A stretch of 64,000 nt of DNA, from assembly GCA_030620095.1 (NCBI GenBank), contig JAUTXW010002403.1, forward strand, positions 62,001 to 126,000. Reading direction: 5' to 3'. This DNA comes from Kuschelorhynchus macadamiae (lineage: Eukaryota; Arthropoda; Insecta; Coleoptera; Curculionidae). A program made the translations under genes and the position numbers. Below, one piece after another: positions 34,059 to 45,645 of this stretch; position 1 is the stretch's first letter, and the number at the start of each line of letters is the position of its first letter. The notes under the pieces were generated by a model, which saw nothing but the letters and a program-made list of their open reading frames with translations, was not told the origin of the DNA and made no database searches.

Positions 34059-35195
34059 TGCCAGATGCTCAGTTAACTGTCAGTTGCAGTTTTTTTTGAT
34101 AAGTTATCAATAATAAAATGTTTATTATTTACTTAGTTATAGTACTCAAAAAACACAAAGAAACAATAATAAAGGCAAAAAATAAAATCGTAATATATAT
34201 GGGTATAAAATAAAAAATAAAATATTCCACACTTGAGTCAAAACGGATTCTTCAGCATAATAAATTAAGACGCACTGGATTTTTCCGGTTTATTGCAGAA
34301 AGCAGCATTCACTATATTTTATGTAACGATTTGTTTCAAGTAGTGACGTTAATATTGTCTGAAATGACACATATTATGAGACTATTTTTAACCGACAAAA
34401 CAAGAACTGTCTTCTGCACAACAAAATGACTAATGTAATAAATTAGTTTAATCCTCAATAAGAGGATTTTGACAAGTAATTAATTGTTGTAAGTCAATAC
34501 GCTTTTTACATTGGTACCGTTATAAGTGATTGATAACTTCATGGTAAATAGGTAAATCGAATTACTGTAATCTTGAACAAATCAATAAAAAGCTCACAAA
34601 GCAAACGAATCAAGTAATTCCAAAGAAAACACAATCTTTCTGAAATTGATGTTGTAAGTCGAATCGAGGCAAATATTCTTAAATCCTGAGTTACTATTGG
34701 TTGTTTTTTTTTGTTATTATACAGCAATTTGATGACCATTCAAAAATCTATAGATCTTTAATTCCAATAAGTTTCTATCTGCGCATTCGCCGAAAAATCC
34801 AGAATATTTTAATTTTCTTAAATTCAAGCACAGAAAAATCTACCTGTGACTTAACTAAGCGAAAAAAAAAGATTTGAATATGAAATTCGTTATCTTTTTC
34901 ATTGCTTCGCAAAAACGCAAAGGAACAAAAAATGTCCTCTAATATTTTTTACGAGTCATTAGTGCCATACGTAACGAAGGGGGGGGTCAAGGTACCCTAC
35001 CAAATTTCAACCGTACAAAATTAAATGAGTATATGAACCGAATTAAGATAATTCTAATAAAAGGCTGCAGTTTTGTCAAGAAATGGGCCAGCGTTTAATT
35101 CATCGGAAAAACAAATAAACATTTGTTTTTCCGATGTTTGTTCATTTTTTTACATGCTGCTTTAAATAGCCATTACTAGGATGACAGTAACCCAC
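34059..35195. other. Intergenic, no gene recognised
   Basis: Over 1.1 kb of AT-rich sequence. A G8 run at 34980-34987 stands out. No protein motif or clear repeat was recognised. Confidence 0.5.
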
Positions 35196-35199
35196 ATTT

Positions 35200-35540
35200 C
35201 CGTGAGGCTCATACCCAACACCCCCAAAACATTAACGTCTGTGGCATATTTAGAAATCATGTTGTTGAACCGCTTTTTATTCCTGGAAATATTTAACTGG
35301 TGAAGTGTACCTAAACGTGCTTGAAGATGTAATTGGTCTTTTTAGAATAGAAATAATAGAAGGTGACCAAAATCATAATGTTCATGGCTTCATTTCTAGC
35401 AAGATGTTGCTGCTGTAAGACAATTTTTAAATAACCGGTTCCCTGGACGGTGGCCGGAAGGAGCGGCGGAATTGAATGGCCTGCCAGGTCACCCGATTTA
35501 TCGCCTCTGGACTATTTACTTTGGGAAACCTTGAAAAATT
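35200..35540 (+). pseudogene. Mariner transposase C-terminal fragment
   Basis: NVCGIFRNHVVEPLFIPGN near 35235, then VRQFLNNRFPGRW (35415) and, after a shift, EWPARSPDLSPLDYFLW-like (35475-35525), containing the last catalytic block. No inverted ends found. The sequence AAGCGCGGGACACGAGAG just after it is repeated inverted at 38243-38275. Confidence 0.75.
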
Positions 35541-35822
35541 AATCTAACTGTAAAGCGCGGGACACGAGAGAAAACCGGGCGGTCCTTAAAATAAAGGTTC
35601 ATAGTCTTGTCTTAAGTAAACGGAAAAGTAAAATTTGTGTACGCAAATAAATTTTATGTTATTTTATTTATTGTAATAGTTTGCCGCTTCACCTATAAAG
35701 TGCGCCAGCTAAGCGGTACGGAAAATTAATCGAGGATTTAGTAAATTTCGTACTGGTCGACTTGTAATTGGGATGTGCCTAGAATCTCCATGCATTTGCC
35801 GCTAGAAGGTTCTAGTTATTTC

Positions 35823-37503
35823 CAGTGGCGCCTATATATTTCGAGCATTTGTTTTCATTTCTATATAAATGCGTTGCGTTGAATTTGAATTATTATTTAG
35901 AAGTAACGATGGTGAGCAAAAGAGGAAAAACGATTCGAAGCGGTGCACGTGAAGTTATTGCGAGCGTTATAGAGGCCTGTACTAGAGAAGTTGAAAATAA
36001 TAGTTTGACTATTCCAATTCAAAATCGAACAGAACGCGCTGCATTTTACACTGGTGTTTCGGAAAGTAGTGTAAGAAAAATTCAAAGAGAACATAATGAT
36101 CACTCATGTTCTACTTCAGCTTTTAAATCTCCTGGTAAAAAAAGAGGATTTTTATATAAACTTGAAGAAGGTTCCGACCTGAAAACCTCTACTTCGTGCT
36201 GTAAAGAACAAAACAGATTTTTCCGTACGGGTATAAAACCTTAAATCGGCTTTTACGATCAAATGGTTTTGTTTGGCGCAAGTGCCAAAATAAACGAAAA
36301 TTGCTCATTGAGAGACCAAACATTTTTCACTGGCGGGTGAAATATCTATCAACTGTAAGGCAATATAGGCAAGAAGGACGCAATATTGTGTATCTAGACG
36401 AAACCTGGGTAGATAATAATATGACAGTGAACAAATGCTGGCAAAGTGAAAGTGTTACAGGTGTTGTTCAGGGAATCCGCTCTAGTAGTCGCTTTATTAT
36501 AGTTCATGCTGCAGAAGCCGGATTTGTTCCAGGTGCTGCTTTAGTTTTTCGCTCGGGACTAACAACTGGAGACTATCATGGACAGATGAATAGAGATAAT
36601 TCTGAAAAGTGTTTGTTCGAGAAGCTTCTACCCAACATTCCTCCCAAATCAGTCGTGGTAATGGACAATGTGTCTTATCATTCTCACGTAGAAGATAAAG
36701 GGCCAACTAAATATTCTACAAAAGCTCATATGATATCGTGGCTTAAATCGAACAATCTTGTATGTGATCCAACATGGAGAAAATATCAATTATATGAAGT
36801 AATATCAGCCAACAAGCCTAGAGAAAAAAAGTATAAAATTGACGGTCTTTTACGTAACCTCGGTCATACGCCTTTAAGGCTGCCTCCATACATGTTCGAC
36901 CTCAACCCTATTGAACTCGCATGGGCAGGAGTAAAAAAATATATTCGAGAGCGCAACACCGGTGAACTTTCAATTAAAGATTTAAATAAAATAACATTAG
37001 AAGCGATTGACTTAATATCGGCTGAAAATTGGAAATCGTATGTTAAACATGTCGTTCTATTGAAGATAAATACTGGGAAGTAGATGGCAAAATTGAAACG
37101 GTTATTGACGATTTAGTTATCACACTGGGATCTTCAAGCAGTGACGACGAAACCTCATCATTTTCAGAGGAAGACAACGATTTAGAAGGAATCGCACAAT
37201 TAGAATCACAGCCGTCAACCTCAAAAATGGCATATTACTTTGTACAGGGAGCGTCATTGTGAAGTACTATACAGGGCGTTTCCTAATTGCGTGCTAATGT
37301 TAAAGGGGGGTGATTCTTGAACCTTTTTAAGAAAAAAGTTTAATATGAACCTAAAAGTCTTAACTTTGGAGATACATCGTTTTAAAAAAACATTTTTTTT
37401 TAATCCTAATTCTGATGCATAGATAAATAACTGTGTGAAATTTGATACACGTCTTTTATGCATAAAAGGGAATTTTTTATTAACAATCAATTTTTGAAAT
37501 TTC
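35823..37503 (+). mobile_element. Tc1-like DD82E element (Sailor-type), 3' end lost
   Basis: The left end CCAGTGGCGCCTATATA at 35821 has its mirror only in the abutting inverted partial copy (CATATGCACGCCACTGG read on the minus strand, ending at 37506). The plus-strand element runs out at about 37500 without its own terminal repeat. TSD not determined. Confidence 0.55.
35909..37262 (+). pseudogene. Tc1/mariner superfamily transposase, DD82E type, two frame breaks
   Basis: The ATG at 35909 opens MVSKRGKTIRSGAREVIASV, a DNA-binding domain with VSESSVRKIQ. The frame breaks near 36170-36250, after which RSNGFVWRKCQNKRKLLIER begins the catalytic part. Catalytic residues: Asp in VYLDETWVDN (36397), Asp in VVMDNVSYHS (36663) and Glu in NPIELAW (36912). 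I count 82 residues between the second Asp and the Glu, matching a described DD82E group (Sailor, as I recall the literature). A one-base loss near 37056 shifts the frame. The C-terminal tail then reads SIEDKYWEVDGKIETVI and SSSSDDETSSFSEEDNDLEG, ending at TGA 37260-37262. Close to intact. Confidence 0.85.
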
Positions 37504-37766
37504 TACCAGTGGCGTGCATATGTAATTAACCTGGGTAAATCCGTATGCTCCTAAATGCATAGAAGACGTGTATCAAATTTCATGCAGTTATCTACAATAG
37601 CATCAGAATTGGGATGAAAAAAAATGCTTTCTTTTTAAACTTTACCATCCTGTATCTCAAAAGTTAAGACTTTTAGGACATAAAAACACCCCCTTTAACA
37701 TCAGCACGCAATTAGGAAACGCCCTGTATAGTACTTCACAATGACGGCCCCTGTATAAAGTAATAT
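37231..37766. repeat. Near-palindrome: 3' end of the DD82E element duplicated in inverse orientation
   Basis: ATATTACTTTGTACAGGG and GCGTCATTGTGAAGTACTAT on the left are mirrored by ATAGTACTTCACAATGACGG and CCCTGTATAAAGTAATAT on the right. Arms of roughly 250 bp meet near 37504. The left arm includes the last codons and stop of the transposase. The inverted copy ends at the proper terminal repeat CCAGTGGCGTGCATATG. Confidence 0.85.
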
Positions 37767-37911
37767 AACAAACTGAGACAGACGGTCACTTTTTGTATAC
37801 CCGAGTACCCCAAAGTCGAACTGCATAAATTAAAATTTTGATAAATCTCGTTCACTGGAACTGATGCTGGCTGCCCTTGTAAAATCTGGACTTGTAAATC
37901 GTGTATCACTA

Positions 37912-38734
37912 TACTGGGTGGTCCAATAATAGTGGACGTAGGCAGTAGCCCGGGAACTCAAAAAAAAAAATATATTTATAGGTAAATCGATCAAGAAAAA
38001 TCAAAATTAAATAATTTTAAAATTCGAAAGTTCGCCGTTTTTGCAACACAAAAGAGATATAGAAGTGCGGTACACAAAAGAAAACAGACACATATAAATA
38101 AAGGTTTATTAAGCATAGTTACATTTTTTCATTATCTGAAATGCGTATAGTCAAAAAGGAGTGCCATATTATTTCAAGAACGACGGGACACCACTGGTTT
38201 AAAGAGATTTCTTATACGACCTTCCTAAACCGATTGACTCCGCCCGGTTTTCTTTCGTGTCCCGCACTTTAATAAATGTTTTGCTACCAAGCCCGGTTCC
38301 ATATTATTATAGGTGAGTGCAGAAGCATGACACTTGACATACTACAAAATGTTAGAAATAGATTTGAACAAAATCTGTATTATTGTATGGAAACAGATGG
38401 GTCACGATTTTGAAATTTGTTAAATTAACGTAAAAAATCTTACAAAAAAACAATTTTACCGCTTATTCCTTTGTTAGAACAAAGATTGAAATGTAAACGT
38501 AGTTGTAAAGTTCAAATAAAATACAACAAATAGAGTGTCATTAGAAAGGTAATTTTGAGCCTTTCGAAATGGTGTATTACTTGACTCCAGTCAGAGGATT
38601 GAGGATGAGGGTTGCAAAATATGCATAAAATGTGTCCCTCACTGAAGCAAAATCGACATGTCCGACCATTTCTACTTTAAATTTCATGAAGAGAGGAAAA
38701 ACTAGGTGGATACTATTCGCTGGACCACCCTGTA
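37912..38734. mobile_element. Possible non-autonomous mariner-like element
   Basis: TACTGGGTGGTCCA at the left is mirrored by TGGACCACCCTGTA at the right, both with TA. The interior has no transposase. It contains CCGCCCGGTTTTCTTTCGTG and TCCCGCACTTT, the complement of sequence after the mariner fragment at 35552-35581, and a repeat unit also found at 41150-41640. Confidence 0.5.
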
Positions 38735-38974
38735 AATAATATTGATGTATAATATATGATTTGAAATACTTTTTTTTTAACATAACAAAGGGGTGAGGAA
38801 TCTCCGCCCTTCAGGATAAATAGAAACCGCTTAATAAAAATAATATTTGATATCCAATCCAGTAAATATTATAGCCCTTTATTGGAGACACAAAGCTTGG
38901 AAAATACTACATTTTCAGCAGAAAAAAATATATATGCAATATTTGGAATATATTCCTTTATTTTCACTTTTCTT

Positions 38975-39780
38975 TTAATAATAATAAACGCCTTTATTTG
39001 GAGAAATCAAATAATACAAATTACATGATGCGTGAGACAGATAATTCGTTTGAAATTAGGTGGTCTCTGGCGCAGTTTAGCATAAATTGCTATTCTTACA
39101 CCTAACCACGATCAAGCACCACATTTAACCTAATAAGTATTAAAAAAAAAGTAGCAATTACAATATAATACAAAAAAGTGAACAAAAACAAAACAAAAGA
39201 CAAAATAGTGATTCAAATAACATTATTTAAAACATTTTAAAGTTGATTCTAACTTGCCAGAAAATATTATACCTAAAGAAGAACTGGGAATCAAGAAGCA
39301 TTTTTTTGTATTTTTTTTTAAATAAACTCTTAGATAGAGACTTAAGATTTTGAGGAATACTGCTGTATAAAGATGCAGCTTGATAAGAGAAACATCTTTG
39401 AAATAAAGCTGTTTTATGTTTAGGAATTGAGAGTAGGTTTGAAAATCTTGTGTCAAGGATATGGGTTTCATTCCTAAATTTCAGCTTATGTCTCAAATAT
39501 GTAGGAGTTCCTGTTGACATAATATCGTGAACAAAGCTGCCACAGTGGAGTCTTCTTCGAATTGACATGTTAAGCCACTTAAGCTCGGCTATTCTTGTAG
39601 ATACGTGGTTGAACCTGCAAAGACCAAAAACAAAATGGCAGCAGGAGTTCTGTACTTTTTGGATTCGCGAAATACTCTCGAGATCCAAAAAAAAAAGAAA
39701 GCACAAAGCAGGCCAAAATATTTTTAAATAACAGGCTTTTTCTTAATTTCATACATTTTGTCTGGAAGCTTTGCAACTTA
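38975..39780 (-). pseudogene. LINE 3' end (Jockey/CR1-like), RT C-terminal region
   Basis: The minus frame 39706-39227 reads LDLESISRIQKVQNSCCHFV, FGLCRFNHVSTRIAELKWLN, RRLHCGSFVHDIMSTGTPTY and TRFSNLLSIPKHKTALFQRC, ending IPQNLKSLSKSLFKKKYKK. The preceding part (KALLFKNILA-like) is in another frame. The 3' side has AATAAAGGCG followed by a TTTATTATTATTAAAAG tail near 38980, marking a real LINE 3' terminus. It lacks everything 5' of the thumb, as usual for 5'-truncated insertions. One frame break near 39700. Confidence 0.85.
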
Positions 39781-40658
39781 AGAGATTGTTATTAACAAGA
39801 CCACAACAGACTGGGAGTGCAGGGACATCCCGAAGAGAAAATATTCGGAGTTTATTGCATGTTACTTACGGAGTAAGTAAGACAAACCCAACTGAGAATT
39901 AAAAAAAAAGTTCTGCACTTTTCTATTGTTAGCAAGTATTATGAACAACAACAAAAAATATTTTGTTCTTCCGAACTTACGGAAGATAATTTCCAAGCCC
40001 GATCGACTTTGGGAGGGTGGCTCAACCCCCCCATAGTTGCGTCTCTGCGGGTGTGTAAAATACAATTTTTTGTACAATAAAACCATGTCCAGTGGCTCCT
40101 TACGTTGAAATAGTTAAAATCATTTTCAATTTTTACTTTAGTAGGTATGATTTTTACCAGTCAAAATATAAGATCCTATATCAACATATTTTACCATTAC
40201 ATTACGATCACATTTAAATAAAAAATCTTGTTCTCAGTTGCCATGGAAATAAAAACCAAAGCTTTCTGGTCAAAAAAATTCAGGCTGCTATAAAATATTT
40301 AAAATAACCTGAGGAATAAGACTAATAAAAACAAACAAATAACTCAGATAAAGAGCTAACTTCGTTTTTGACGTTATTCTTGATCGTAATGGGCTTCATG
40401 ACTACGCGAATTAGTTAACAGGTAGAATGTGGTCAATTCGCGACGATAAATCCATAAGCTCTGATCAATAAAACGAGTAAATTTCATTTTATACCCATGA
40501 GATGACGTTAAAAGTCGTCCTACTGTCTGTGTTTTTGTGGCGTTCCAAACAGCTTTGAATTGTCATTAAAATGCTATTATTACGAATGAATACAAACTTA
40601 CCTAATTTATAATTTATTATCGTCTTTGTTTTGTCGTTAGGGCTGATATTTCCACTTC
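39781..40658. other. Intergenic, no gene recognised
   Basis: AT-rich. A CACCCGCAGAGACGCAAC-like GC patch near 40020-40060 is present. Nothing identified. Confidence 0.45.
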
Positions 40659-40705
40659 ATTTGATAATGGGTATAGTCAAATTCATTTGGTAATGGGTAT
40701 AGTCA
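40659..40705 (+). repeat. Two-copy 25-bp tandem repeat
   Basis: ATTTGATAATGGGTATAGTC is followed immediately by ATTTGGTAATGGGTATAGTC. Confidence 0.85.
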
Positions 40706-41149
40706 GTGAGATACTCATCTGTTTTCAATTTTCATCGAATGAGTCATGCAGATTAAATGGATTTCTGATTAATTACGAGGAATAATAATTAAAATATTGT
40801 TATTTTTGACTTTCAAAACAATTATTCCGGGATGGTTTGACCAGTCAGGATGAAATTTTCAGGAAGTATTCAGGGTAGAGCCGGAAGGGTCCCATCGTCA
40901 ACATATTAATTATTAATTAATCTTTTTCGACCTAACAGTTTCCGCGATAAATTTGAAATGTTTGTTGCCTTAAAATTTGGTGTATTAAGTGTAAGTAATT
41001 AACCAAAAAAGTAATTTCGCCAAGATTTAACTAATACTAACTTATAATTTTTCTTCAAACGATAAAATTGAAATTTAGAGTAACTTTTTTGAACGATAAA
41101 TGTAATGAGAAATTTAAAAAAACATTTTCTTATTTTTATGTTGATCTGT
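40706..41149. other. Intergenic, no gene recognised
   Basis: AT-rich. Nothing identified. Confidence 0.5.
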
Positions 41150-41640
41150 TGAAAAGAGAATTTGATGACCATTAAAATGAAGTATTAGATGAAGTTTAAA
41201 CCCATTTAATTTAAGGGTTGAAGCCCACCCCTGCGAAGGGTTGAAGTGACAAAGTTGGAAATATGCATAAAATACTCCTTCTCCGAGATAAAAATCAACG
41301 GGTTTCAACATCGAGCAATAACAGCGCGAAATCGTATTTATTCCTTTTCACTGTGCTTCCGTTATTTTCTCAAAAACAGCTGCATCAAATTTGAAAAACT
41401 AAGATGCGTTGAAAAGAGAATTTAATTACCTTTAAAATAAGGTACCAGTTGACCCCTAGTCCCATTTAAGACTTTGGGATTGGTGCTCACCCCCGCGAGG
41501 GGGTTGAAGTGACAAGACAGATGATATGCGCAAAACCTTTCCCCCGGAATATAAAAATGGACGGATCCGATCAATTTTTTTTTAAATGAACGGTATATGA
41601 AATATCGGCCTTGTTTCGTTTTGACTGGCCCACCCTGTAC
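41150..41640 (+). repeat. Two direct copies of a ~245-bp repeat, mariner-type terminus
   Basis: Both units share AAAAGAGAATTT, CCCATTTAA, a C-rich/G-rich CACCCC-(T/C)GCG box, GGGTTGAAGTGACAA, an ATATGC(A/G)(T/C)AAAA box and a TAAAAAT-ACGG box. The second ends GACTGGCCCACCCTGTA, a Tc1/mariner-like terminus. A third, diverged unit is at 38520-38734. Open frames here have no homology and I take the units as non-coding MITE sequence. Confidence 0.7.
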
Positions 41641-42275
41641 AATGGACTCGGTAGCGGTACAAACTACTTATTTATTTCAATACGGAGGTCCATAAGTTTA
41701 ACCTAGGTTTAGGCCTCGAAAAATGTAAAGCTGATATTTGTATGATTACATAAAAAAATAAAATCAACCCCAAGAAAAAACACTGAAATATAAAAAACTT
41801 TATTTGATTCTATCTTGATCCTTGAAAATGTGATTTTATGTATTCGGCGTCAAACTAATAATTTAAGACAGTAAATAGACATTATACTCAGCATATAAAA
41901 GCACTCAATACTTAAATGTATATTTGGGATTAAATAAATAAGGATTAAGTTGACATCGACTTTATAAAGTCAAAGTTTCAAGATGATAGAATCAGATATT
42001 CATTTCATTTATTTAGTCATACAATACATATAATACAAAAACAATATAATTATCCTACATATATAGTGGTACCTAGATGAACATAACACTTACAATATAA
42101 TGGAAACTGCCGTGCTTAGAGTTGTTGTAAAGTTTGCAGCGCCATACCTCGGGTCGTTGCAAAAGTTACGAGATGCCTTTTTTTTTTCTACAGTTAACTG
42201 TACAAACCGAAGGCAGCGATGGCGCCATCTATCGCGAATTTCTAAAACTAAATGCGCGCGCCCAATTCAAATAAT
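41641..42275. other. Intergenic, no gene recognised
   Basis: AT-rich up to 42100, then a moderately GC-rich patch that leads into the inverted repeat. Confidence 0.45.
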
Positions 42276-42850
42276 TTTTAGATTTGATGGACCTAAAGAA
42301 AAAATGGCCTTCATTTATGTATCACCCTCTTACTTTGTAGTGTATTAATTTATTAGCACTCTTTTGACAATACATGGCAAATAAAAAGGACCAAACCTGG
42401 GAAATATATACAGATTTTTTTTTAAATTGAAAGTTTTCAGTTTTCAAATGCAACCAATAAAATGAAATCTATTTTTAAAAAATCGGATAATTCTTTAGAA
42501 ATATGGTTCAAACACCGGTTTTTTAATTTTCGAGAGAAGGCACAAAATTCCTAGGGAAAAAGAAACTTGATGCTGTATCCTGACTTATCCCTAAATTCAA
42601 AAAACTAATTTAGGTTTAAACCATATAATCAAAAAATTATGGCATAATTTTCAAAATTTATTTTTATTTTAAAAAGTGCATCTATAAAGAGAAAACATTC
42701 AAATTAAAAAATATATATTTATATCTTTCCTAAGTTTCGTTCTTTTTACTGACCGAGCATTAATTAGCATTTGGTAATAAGATAATACACTACAAAGGTA
42801 CAGGGTGATACATAAATGAAGGCCGTTTTTCCTCTAGGTCCACCAAATGT
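42276..42850. repeat. Fold-back element, ~68-bp arms
   Basis: TTTGATGGACCTAAAGAAAA with ATGGCCTTCATTTATGTATC and TACTTTGTAGTGTATTA at 42276-42349 is mirrored by TAATACACTACAAAGGTACA, GATACATAAATGAAGGCCGT and CTAGGTCCACCAAAT at 42776-42845. The loop of ~425 bp is AT-rich without genes. Confidence 0.8.
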
Positions 42851-43520
42851 CTCATTGCAAATAAAAAAAATCTCCTACTCCATAAGAAAATAAATACTCA
42901 TTTTCCTTGAAATCTTGACTGTTTTATTTCAAAATTACAGTTTGATCTCACAATAAAATATTAGAAGCCATTTAAAATGTATATGAGTAGTGGTCATGTA
43001 CTTCATTAATAAAAATGTTATCTGATACAATAAATGCTCTAGGGATTATCAATTTTTAACTTTAAATATAAGTCAATACATCATAAAAAATACCTTGTTG
43101 TGCACCATTTGTTTGTGTTTTATTTACCATTGTATATTAACACATCTATCACTATTATTATTATTATTTCTACGCCTAGATCTTGTAAAATTTTCACTAC
43201 AGATAGATAAAACTGTTGAACAAAACTAAAATTTATTTATTTGCAAATACGTACTTACAGAATAAACAAGTGAACTACAAATGGTACAAGATACAAACTA
43301 TAAAATCCAATATAAGCACAAAAAAAAAGAACAAAAGAAAGAAATGTTATAAATAAATGACATTAACATGTCTCAGCTTTGTTTGGTTTTAACTCCAAAA
43401 TTAAATATAATGCGCAAATACATAATGGTTAATTTTGAGAAATGTAAAGTAATTAAGAACAAAATTGCGTAAATTTTCTCTGAATTAATCCTTGCTAAAA
43501 CTCTTATGGTTATGAGCTCC
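42851..43520. other. Intergenic, no gene recognised
   Basis: AT-rich. Nothing identified. Confidence 0.5.
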
Positions 43521-43688
43521 CTAAAGGCCGTTTTACATGCTGCAATTCTTCTTTGCAATATACAATAGTCTTGAACAAAGGCTTACGCAGTTTGACAAAA
43601 GGTACAAATGTCTTGCCACTGCGCATGCTTTTGTTCAAGACTATTGCAACTTGCAAGAAAGAATTGCAGCATGTAAAACGGCCTTTAG
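43521..43688. repeat. 168-bp hairpin MITE
   Basis: The outer 26 bases CTAAAGGCCGTTTTACATGC / TGCAATTC are perfectly mirrored by GAATTGCAGCATGTAAAACG / GCCTTTAG. The similarity continues inward over CAATAGTCTTGAACAAA to the centre near 43605. No coding capacity; long frames on either strand here run across the palindrome. TA at both ends suggests a mariner-type target. Confidence 0.9.
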
Positions 43689-43764
43689 AGTACATTCCCA
43701 TATATACTATCATACACAATATAACTACAGATGTAATTTTAAATAAACGAGAAAATATAACGAT

Positions 43765-43960
43765 ATTGATAATAATACCCCCTACTGGATGGATGTCAGA
43801 TTTTTTACAAGGAAGGCGCTTCCAAGTCCGATTCAATAGATGTCTGTCGGAGAGCTGTGATGTATTGAATAGAGTACCCCAAGGCTCTGTCTTAGGACTA
43901 CTCCTTTTCATAATATATATCTCGGACATATCTGAGAACATACAACACATAAACATATAA
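43765..43960 (+). pseudogene. LINE reverse transcriptase fragment
   Basis: WMSDFLQGRRFQVRFNRCLS, then ESCDVLNRVPQGSVLGLLLF and IIYISDI. VPQGSVLGP-LLF is the conserved RT block 4 of non-LTR elements. The YADD block is absent. Confidence 0.8.
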
Positions 43961-44583
43961 TAAGATATATATGCTAACACATTATTTTTAATATTTTCAG
44001 GAAATGCAGAAAGCAACTTTTTCACATAAATTTATCTGACATACCCAAAAAAGGATTGTTTAAAAGAAATTCTGTTGCATTAAATATAGTATTTTGATCT
44101 AGAAAAGACCAGAACAGACTTATTGTTACCCGAACCAACTCAACACACAATCAAAAAGTTTTATGTAACATTTTATAATATCCGCATGATATATGTAATT
44201 ATCCTATTAAATAAAGAGCTAAGGCAAGAAGAAAAAGAATTCTCAAGAGTTTTTGGCTCACCCTTTATATTGCAATTTTAAAAAAGCTTTGTAGTATATA
44301 AAAATAAATTTACTTTCTTTTGTGATGTCCAATAATCCCAAAAAAAATCTTTATTATACCTCTAGCAGACTTCACAAACCCATATATTATGTGCTATGTA
44401 CCCTAAATGAATTGCATTGAACTGTGTCAAATAAACACTATATTTAAAAATAATGACTATTAGAAAAAAAGCTTCTTACATTCTTTGAGGGTAAACAGGT
44501 CACTAGAAGTTCCCAGTTTTGATGTATCTAAATGAATATTAAAGGTTAATAAAATTATTTAGTTGTATAGGGTTTTATACACA
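43961..44583. other. Intergenic, no gene recognised
   Basis: AT-rich, downstream of the THAP-like gene's last exon. Confidence 0.5.
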
Positions 44584-45312
44584 TCACTCAGATGTACCTT
44601 TTTTGTTATTAACTATTAGGTAATATCTATCTCCTACGACAACTCTTATTTCTTCGGGTAACACTACATTCTGGTTGTGGTTCTTCCCTTTTCTACTGGT
44701 TTTGTTGCTTGTTGGACTAGATACATCTGTTTCTAAAAATAATTTACATGTATTGTTATTGTTTGATTTGATATGTTCCCTACGGCAAGCCTATAAACAT
44801 GAGTTCATATTGAAAACCTCAAGCCCTCTAAATCAGTATAATTAAATAAAAGCATTAAGTTTTGATATCCTGTATAAATGACAAAACTAATTCTTGAAAA
44901 CTTTCTATCTTCTGTATAAAAAACAAGACTAGAACCATGACAATTCTGTTCTTGGCTTCTTTGATTTTCAAAATACCTTTTTGTGTCAATACCGCGTTTA
45001 ACAATTAGTATTTAGGCATTTCTCCTTCATTTTATATAAATAGATAAATATTTTATATAAACGAATGAACTTACCTGTACGAAATAAATGAGGTAAACTT
45101 TCTGTTGCAAAAGAGGTTGTTCTTAAACCTCTTTTCATTCCTGGCATGCGATTATATTCAGTAAATTGTAGATTACATACCCTGTGAGATTTATAGATTT
45201 CTTTCACATTACCAAAATTTGTGTCAACAAAATAACAATACACCCAATTTAAATTCAAAAACCACTGTTGGCACTGTTTACCTTTACAATGAAAACTGAC
45301 CGTTTGGCATCA
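44584..45312 (-). CDS. THAP-like zinc-finger protein, two 3' exons
   Basis: Exon A (about 45309-45075, minus) reads VSFHCKGKQCQQWFLNLNWV, KEIYKSHRVCNLQFTEYNRM and GMKRGLRTTSFATESLPHLF. This follows the THAP order: FH, a W about 10 residues on, a C-x2-H-F box and a final hydrophobic P/L-rich end. The donor is CAG|GTAAGT at 45074. Exon B (44732-44584, acceptor TTTTTAG) keeps the phase and gives ETDVSSPTSNKTSRKG, VVLPEEIRVVVGDRYYLIVN and a TGA stop. Matching phase and good splice sites support a real gene. The zinc-binding His is replaced by Gln (CNLQF), and the N-terminal exon with the C-x-C pair is not identified. It could be a host DNA-binding factor, a P-element relative or a decaying copy. 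Confidence 0.5.
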
Positions 45313-45645
45313 AACGGCAACTCGTCCAAAAGCTCAACTAGCGGCGACTGGGATCGTTGCAGAACTAACAAAAATACGATAAACTGGTTGCATACACAGA
45401 ACCTTTTCAAGGGTTCCATTTGAAGTTTCTTATATATTTTTATTTATATATGCCTAGATGAAGGATCATCTGTATGTACCTAAATTTTAATCTTACTATA
45501 TTTGTAAAAATAATTTGGAGGAAACAATATTACTCACTCATAAGTATGGAAAAATTTACAGTCAAACAATATCAGAGTCTATATATATTCTTTCTTAAAC
45601 TGTGATAATATATTAGATACTTACCCCGATATGTATATCACAATT
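45313..45645. other. Upstream of the THAP-like exons, unresolved
   Basis: GC-richer 45310-45370 could contain the missing first exon or promoter. I could not identify it. Confidence 0.3.

Noticed and set aside
43510..44025. 171-codon minus-strand frame
   Set aside because: Runs through the hairpin MITE and antisense to a LINE RT fragment. No motif.
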